DNA from: Bordetella sp.
GTDB lineage: Bacteria > Pseudomonadota > Gammaproteobacteria > Burkholderiales > Burkholderiaceae_B
Assembly (NCBI GenBank): GCA_022818765.1
Contig: CP063810.1
Coordinates: forward strand, 124,001 to 188,000
Length of the DNA stretch: 64,000 nt
Direction: 5' to 3'
A program made the translations under genes and the position numbers. Every line of letters starts with the position of its first letter. The first letter of the stretch is position 1. Shown piece after piece: positions 58,905 to 64,000 of the stretch. The notes beneath the pieces were generated by a model. The model was not told the DNA's origin. It did not search any database and worked only from the letters and a program-made list of their open reading frames with translations.

Positions 58905-61172
58905 TTGGTAAAACGATCAAATAACAATAGTAGTAAAATATATACTTCTTCAAATTCAAAGAAATTATTTAATATTTTGAATGAAATTCCTTCACGTGAA
59001 CTAATCTTAAAAATACTACGTCAATCTCAAAAACCACTTTCATATTTGAAACTTGTAGAAAATTTAAACCTTCAAAAAGAGTCTCAATTAGGATTTGAAC
59101 GACGTTTGTCTGCTATGGAAAGAGATGGACAATTATCAATAAATTCTAATGGAATTTTATTGTCAAATAAACGTTTTATATCAGGAACAGTCGAAGGACA
59201 TCGAGAAGGTTTTGGATTTTTAATACGCGACGATAATGAATCTGATTTATTCCTTTCTCATCAAGAAATGTTAAAAGTTTTACATGGAGATAAAGTATTA
59301 GTAAAAATTAATACTAAAAATAGAAATAAATTTTCTGGGACTATTATAGAAGTTTTAAATCATCGGAATATTAAGATAGTTGGCTATTTACATTTGGAAA
59401 ATCATCAAAAAAAATTTGTTCCTGAAGATCCACGCATTAGGCAAGATATTTTAGTTCCTTCTTATGAAGGAGAAAAGAATGGTCAATATATAACGGTAGA
59501 AATTATTAAATATCCAACACGATATCATAAACCTTTTGGACGTGTTTATGAAATATTGGGAGAAAGTAATGAGCCTGGTATTGAAGTCAAGGTCTCCATT
59601 CGGAAATTTAATATACCAGAAAAATTTTCTGGGAAAACTATTAATCAGGCAAATTTGATACCAGAATCGGTAATTGAAACAGATTTAATTGACAGAATTG
59701 ATTTGCGACATATGCCATTTATAACTATTGATGGTGATGATTCATTAGACTTTGATGATGCGGTCTACTGCGAACCATTAAAATCGAATATTAATTCTCA
59801 AAAATCGTCTAATTGGCGATTAATAGTAGCTATTTCAGATGTTAGTCATTATGTTAAAGAGAATTCTCTAATAGATTATGAAGCTGTAATAAGAGGAACA
59901 AGTATTTATTTTCCGAATCGGGTTGTTCCTATGTTGCCAGAAATATTATCTAATAATATATGCTCATTATGTCCAAATGTTGATCGGTTAGTTCTTGTCT
60001 GCGACATGGTCATATCTTCTCATGTTGAAGAAATAGGTTCTATTATATCGTATAAATTTTATAATGCTGTTATTAATTCTTATGCTAGGACTACTTATAA
60101 ATATGTCTATAAAATTTTGTTGCAAAATAAAGAACAATCTGAAAAAACAAACGATCAATTATTTTCATTGATTGACAATTTACATAAAGTATATCTTTTG
60201 CTTGCAGAAGCTAGAAAAAGAAGAGGAGCAATAGATTTCGACAAAAATGAACCTAAAATAATATATGATAAATTTGGACGAATCGAAAATATACTGATTG
60301 AAAATCGAAACGATATAGAACGATTGATAGAAGAATGCATGCTTGCAGCTAATATGTGTGCTGCTGAATTTATAACATCTAAAGGTCATTCAAATTTATA
60401 TCGTGTACATGAAAGGCCATCAAAAAATCGTTTAAATTTATTGAAAGGCTTTTTAAAATACCTAAACTTGGAAATATCAGGAGGAGAACAACCTCACGCA
60501 AAAAATTATAGCGATTTTCTAGATTCTGTTCGACATAGATCTGACTTTAATATCATACAATCTGCATGTTTGCGATCTATGCAACAGGCTTTATATACAC
60601 CTAAAAATATTGGTCATTTTGGTTTAGCATGTGCTAATTATAGTCATTTTACATCACCAATCCGACGTTATTCGGATTTATTAACTCATCGAATTATTAA
60701 ATCAATATTAATTAATAAAAGTTATGTTCCAAATTTTGAAAGATACAATCTTCAAGAAATATTTCCAGATTGGAGTAGAAAAAAATCTATATGGGAAAAT
60801 CTAGGTTTTCTATTATCAACTAGTGAAAAAAGAGCAGATGACGCATCGCGTGATGTGATAGCTTGGTTAAAATGTTGGTTTGTTAAAGAACGGGTTAAAG
60901 AAGATTTCTGCGGAATAATCTCTGGAGTAACTAATTTTGGAATTTTTGTAACACTTGATAATGTACATATAGAAGGTCTTATTCATCTTTCCAATCTAGG
61001 AAATGAGAATTTTATATTTAATGATGTTTCAAAAAAATTATATGGGATTCAAACAGGATATTGTTATAGTTTGGCTGATCGAGTAAAAGTCCAGATTTCT
61101 CAAGTTGATTTAAGCACAAGAAGAATTAAGTTACACCTCATCACGCACAACAAATCAATGATTACAAAGTAA
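58905..61172 (+). CDS. rnr: Ribonuclease R
   Basis: RNase R is a 3' exoribonuclease that degrades structured RNA. The N-terminal helix-turn-helix-like region (about residues 20-80) is followed by cold-shock domains, the RNB domain from about residue 265 (DGDDSLDFDDAVYCE with the catalytic Asp) and SPIRRYSDLLTHR. An S1 domain lies near the end (FCGIISGVTNFGIFVTLDNVHIEGLIH, read in two parts). The TTG start at 58905 has AGGA upstream, and no ATG is near. 755 residues, slightly shorter at the C-terminus than E. coli RNase R. Confidence 0.95.
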   Translation: MVKRSNNNSSKIYTSSNSKKLFNILNEIPSRELILKILRQSQKPLSYLKLVENLNLQKESQLGFERRLSAMERDGQLSINSNGILLSNKRFISGTVEGHREGFGFLIRDDNESDLFLSHQEMLKVLHGDKVLVKINTKNRNKFSGTIIEVLNHRNIKIVGYLHLENHQKKFVPEDPRIRQDILVPSYEGEKNGQYITVEIIKYPTRYHKPFGRVYEILGESNEPGIEVKVSIRKFNIPEKFSGKTINQANLIPESVIETDLIDRIDLRHMPFITIDGDDSLDFDDAVYCEPLKSNINSQKSSNWRLIVAISDVSHYVKENSLIDYEAVIRGTSIYFPNRVVPMLPEILSNNICSLCPNVDRLVLVCDMVISSHVEEIGSIISYKFYNAVINSYARTTYKYVYKILLQNKEQSEKTNDQLFSLIDNLHKVYLLLAEARKRRGAIDFDKNEPKIIYDKFGRIENILIENRNDIERLIEECMLAANMCAAEFITSKGHSNLYRVHERPSKNRLNLLKGFLKYLNLEISGGEQPHAKNYSDFLDSVRHRSDFNIIQSACLRSMQQALYTPKNIGHFGLACANYSHFTSPIRRYSDLLTHRIIKSILINKSYVPNFERYNLQEIFPDWSRKKSIWENLGFLLSTSEKRADDASRDVIAWLKCWFVKERVKEDFCGIISGVTNFGIFVTLDNVHIEGLIHLSNLGNENFIFNDVSKKLYGIQTGYCYSLADRVKVQISQVDLSTRRIKLHLITHNKSMITK

Positions 61173-61204
61173 TTTCTTATTTTTCTAAACATAGAGTACA
61201 AATA

Positions 61205-61951
61205 ATGTCTGGTTCTGAAATATTAACAAGTTTTCATACAGTAATATCTAGATTAAAGAATGCTCCAGAATCTGTTAATAGAATTTATATTGATAGTGCT
61301 CGGCGCGATAAAAGAATGATTAATTTTATTAATCAAGCAAAGCAAATAGGATGTAATTTATATTTTGTTAAAACAGAACGAATCAAAAATTTGATTAAGC
61401 ATGATCGCCATAATGGCGTTGTTGCATTTTGTTCAAAAATTCGATTTGTAGAAAAAAATATAGATGAAATATTAACAGTTAGTAAGTATCCTCCTCTGTT
61501 ATTAATATTAGATGGAATTACAGATCCTCATAACTTAGGAGCTTGTTTGCGCTCAGCTGAAGCGGCAGGAGTGAATGCTGTAATTGCTCCACGAAACAGA
61601 TCTGCAAATCTTAATAGTGAAATTGTAAATCATGTATCTTGTGGAGCATCGGATTCTATTCCATACATGATAGTTACTAATCTAGCGAGTATGTTGCGAA
61701 CATTAAAAGAAAGAGGTATTCAATTGGTTGGAACTGATGATAAAGCAAGTGAAAATTTGTATCAAATCAATGCATGTCAACCAATTGCATGGATCATGGG
61801 TTCTGAAAATGGAGGTTTGCGAAGATTAACTCGTGAAATTTGTGATAAATTAATCTCTATTCCAATGTTAGGTTCAGTTGAAAATTTAAATGTGAGTGTT
61901 GCTAGCGCAGTATGTTTATATGAGAGTGTACGACAACGTTTTTATATTTAA
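61205..61951 (+). CDS. rlmB: 23S rRNA 2'-O-methyltransferase RlmB
   Basis: RlmB methylates G2251 of 23S rRNA. It belongs to the SpoU family of knotted methyltransferases. Motif 1 is LILDGITDPHNLGACLRSAEAAG, motif 2 IPWIMGSENGG-like PIAWIMGSENGGLRRL, and motif 3 IPMLGSVENLNVSVASAVCLYE, all present. 248 residues, normal. It is downstream of rnr by 32 bases, the rnr-rlmB order found in Proteobacteria. Confidence 0.95.
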   Translation: MSGSEILTSFHTVISRLKNAPESVNRIYIDSARRDKRMINFINQAKQIGCNLYFVKTERIKNLIKHDRHNGVVAFCSKIRFVEKNIDEILTVSKYPPLLLILDGITDPHNLGACLRSAEAAGVNAVIAPRNRSANLNSEIVNHVSCGASDSIPYMIVTNLASMLRTLKERGIQLVGTDDKASENLYQINACQPIAWIMGSENGGLRRLTREICDKLISIPMLGSVENLNVSVASAVCLYESVRQRFYI

Positions 61952-62016
61952 TTTCACTATAAACAAAGTAAATTTTTCTAAAAAACATCATCTCTTTAAT
62001 TTCTTGCTATTTTTCC

Positions 62017-62047
62017 TTGACAGCAATGCATGATAAAGGCCTAATAT
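62017..62047 (+). promoter_or_regulatory. Probable promoter of hupB
   Basis: A perfect -35 TTGACA (62017-62022) is followed after 19 bases by TAATAT (62042-62047). The spacing is a little long. The leader to hupB would be about 65 bases. The only consensus TTGACA noticed close to a gene start in this window. Confidence 0.5.
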
Positions 62048-62118
62048 GCTCTTATATTGGCTAATTATACAATTAATTGATTGTTATAAAATTAACAGTG
62101 CCTTTTAGGGGTTTATTA

Positions 62119-62391
62119 ATGAATAAAGCTGAGATTATTAATCATATTGCTAGCGAAGCTGATATTTCTAAAGCGGAAGCAGCTCGTTCGCTTGATGCTA
62201 TAATTGGTATAATCAAAGTGACTCTAAGTCGAGGAGAAACAGTTACTTTAGTTGGATTTGGATCATTTTCTGTGTCAATTCGCTCTGCTCGATCTGGACG
62301 CAATCCTCGAACTGGTGAGATTATTCATATCAAAGAATCAAAAATTCCAAAATTCAAACCAGGACAAATGCTAAAAGATATTGTTAATTAA
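62119..62391 (+). CDS. hupB: DNA-binding protein HU
   Basis: HU is an abundant nucleoid protein that bends DNA. The 90-residue protein starts MNKAEIINHIASEADISKAEA and has the DNA-binding arm GFGSFSVSIRSARSGRNPRTGEIIHIKES (read in blocks). The start ATG at 62119 has AGGGG upstream. A longer frame from 62077 would add 14 residues not found in relatives. The N-terminus and the arm fit HU rather than IHF. It is followed by tRNA-Val 21 bases later. Confidence 0.94.
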   Translation: MNKAEIINHIASEADISKAEAARSLDAIIGIIKVTLSRGETVTLVGFGSFSVSIRSARSGRNPRTGEIIHIKESKIPKFKPGQMLKDIVN

Positions 62392-62412
62392 TTTTTATTA
62401 AAAATTTATAGA

Positions 62413-62485
62413 AGGTGCTTAGCTCAGTAGGTAGAGCGACGTTTTTACAGAGCGTATGTCACAGGTTCGATTCCTGTAGCACCTA
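62413..62485 (+). tRNA. tRNA-Val (anticodon UAC)
   Basis: Acceptor AGGTGCT/AGCACCT, D-arm GCTCAGTAGGTAGAGC, anticodon arm ACGTT-TTTACAG-AGCGT with TAC, T-arm ACAGG-TTCGATT-CCTGT and A73. The genome continues CCG, so the 3' CCA is not fully encoded, unlike the three other tRNAs here. It lies between hupB and argG. Confidence 0.93.
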
Positions 62486-62494
62486 CCGTTTTTT

Positions 62495-63841
<1,347 letters not shown>

Positions 63842-63957
63842 TTATAAATTCTTATATATTGATAATCTGAAATTAAATATTAAACATAATAAATGTGCCA
63901 TGGAAAAGTAAAAAATACAATGAACATTTTTGATTTTTATAGATTTTTAATTTAAAT

Positions 63958-64000
63958 TTAACCAATTAAAAGAAATTCCATTAAAGCTTTTTGCACATGC
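63958..64000 (-). CDS. argF: Ornithine carbamoyltransferase, last codons only
   Basis: The minus strand at the right edge reads HVQKALMEFLLIG and then TAA (63958-63960). This matches the C-terminal ending of beta-proteobacterial ArgF (HVQKALMEF-type), and argF directly precedes argG in Burkholderiales. Only about 13 codons lie within the window, so the call rests on this short match plus position. Confidence 0.7.
   Translation of the reverse strand, partial: HVQKALMEFLLIG

Overview
The window is a 64 kb stretch of a very AT-rich, gene-dense bacterial chromosome. Gene content and order point to a betaproteobacterium of the order Burkholderiales, closest in layout to Alcaligenaceae/Burkholderiaceae. 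Diagnostic blocks are lepA-lepB-rnc-era-recO, rph-folC-SPOR-cvpA, rpsB-tsf-pyrH-frr-uppS-cdsA-dxr-rseP-bamA-skp-lpxD-fabZ-lpxA-lpxB, fbp-pepN, nit-tldD-aroG, split pntAa/pntAb/pntB and argF-argG. The strong A+T bias, short spacers, overlapping genes, shortened proteins and absence of insertion sequences, phage or CRISPR suggest a reduced, host-associated or endosymbiont genome. That lifestyle is an inference, and no species is assigned.

Layout. 1-3919 (+): translation, secretion and RNA processing (lepA end, lepB, rnc, era, recO). 3887-6688 (-): a BI-1 family membrane protein, holC and pepA, divergent from lptF (6732-7862, +). 7902-18141 (-): a selenium/formate island reading fdoG-fdoH-fdoI-fdhE-selA-selB-selC-selD. 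It carries a UGA-containing formate dehydrogenase, its electron-transfer subunits, its maturation factor, tRNA-Sec and the three proteins needed to make and insert selenocysteine. 18315-22664 (-): a YeeZ-like oxidoreductase, glutathione reductase and a MATE transporter. 22892-30738: pckG, yicC, rph, folC, a SPOR protein, cvpA, dsbB and map. 31057-45174 (+): a long run from ribosomal protein S2 through isoprenoid and phospholipid synthesis to BamA, Skp and lipid A synthesis. 45185-52683: fbp and pepN (-), then nit, tldD and aroG (+). 52749-55618 (-): proton-translocating transhydrogenase. 55769-64000: mnmA, purB, three tRNAs, rnr, rlmB, hupB, argG and the end of argF.

The genes describe an organism that keeps a lipopolysaccharide outer membrane, gluconeogenesis (pckG, fbp), periplasmic formate oxidation, NADPH/glutathione redox balance, and the first step of aromatic and last steps of arginine synthesis.

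Three things stand out. First, ten genes, most of them essential in relatives, are broken by eleven single-base losses, every one a deletion. This uniform sign looks more like sequence error than decay, but one site in tsf is a canonical A-AAA-AAG slippery heptamer. Second, the rpsB leader can form a hairpin plus a pseudoknot that covers the Shine-Dalgarno sequence. Third, intercistronic gaps of the selenium operon hold long perfect AT palindromes, including one of 27 bp per arm that contains the selB stop codon.
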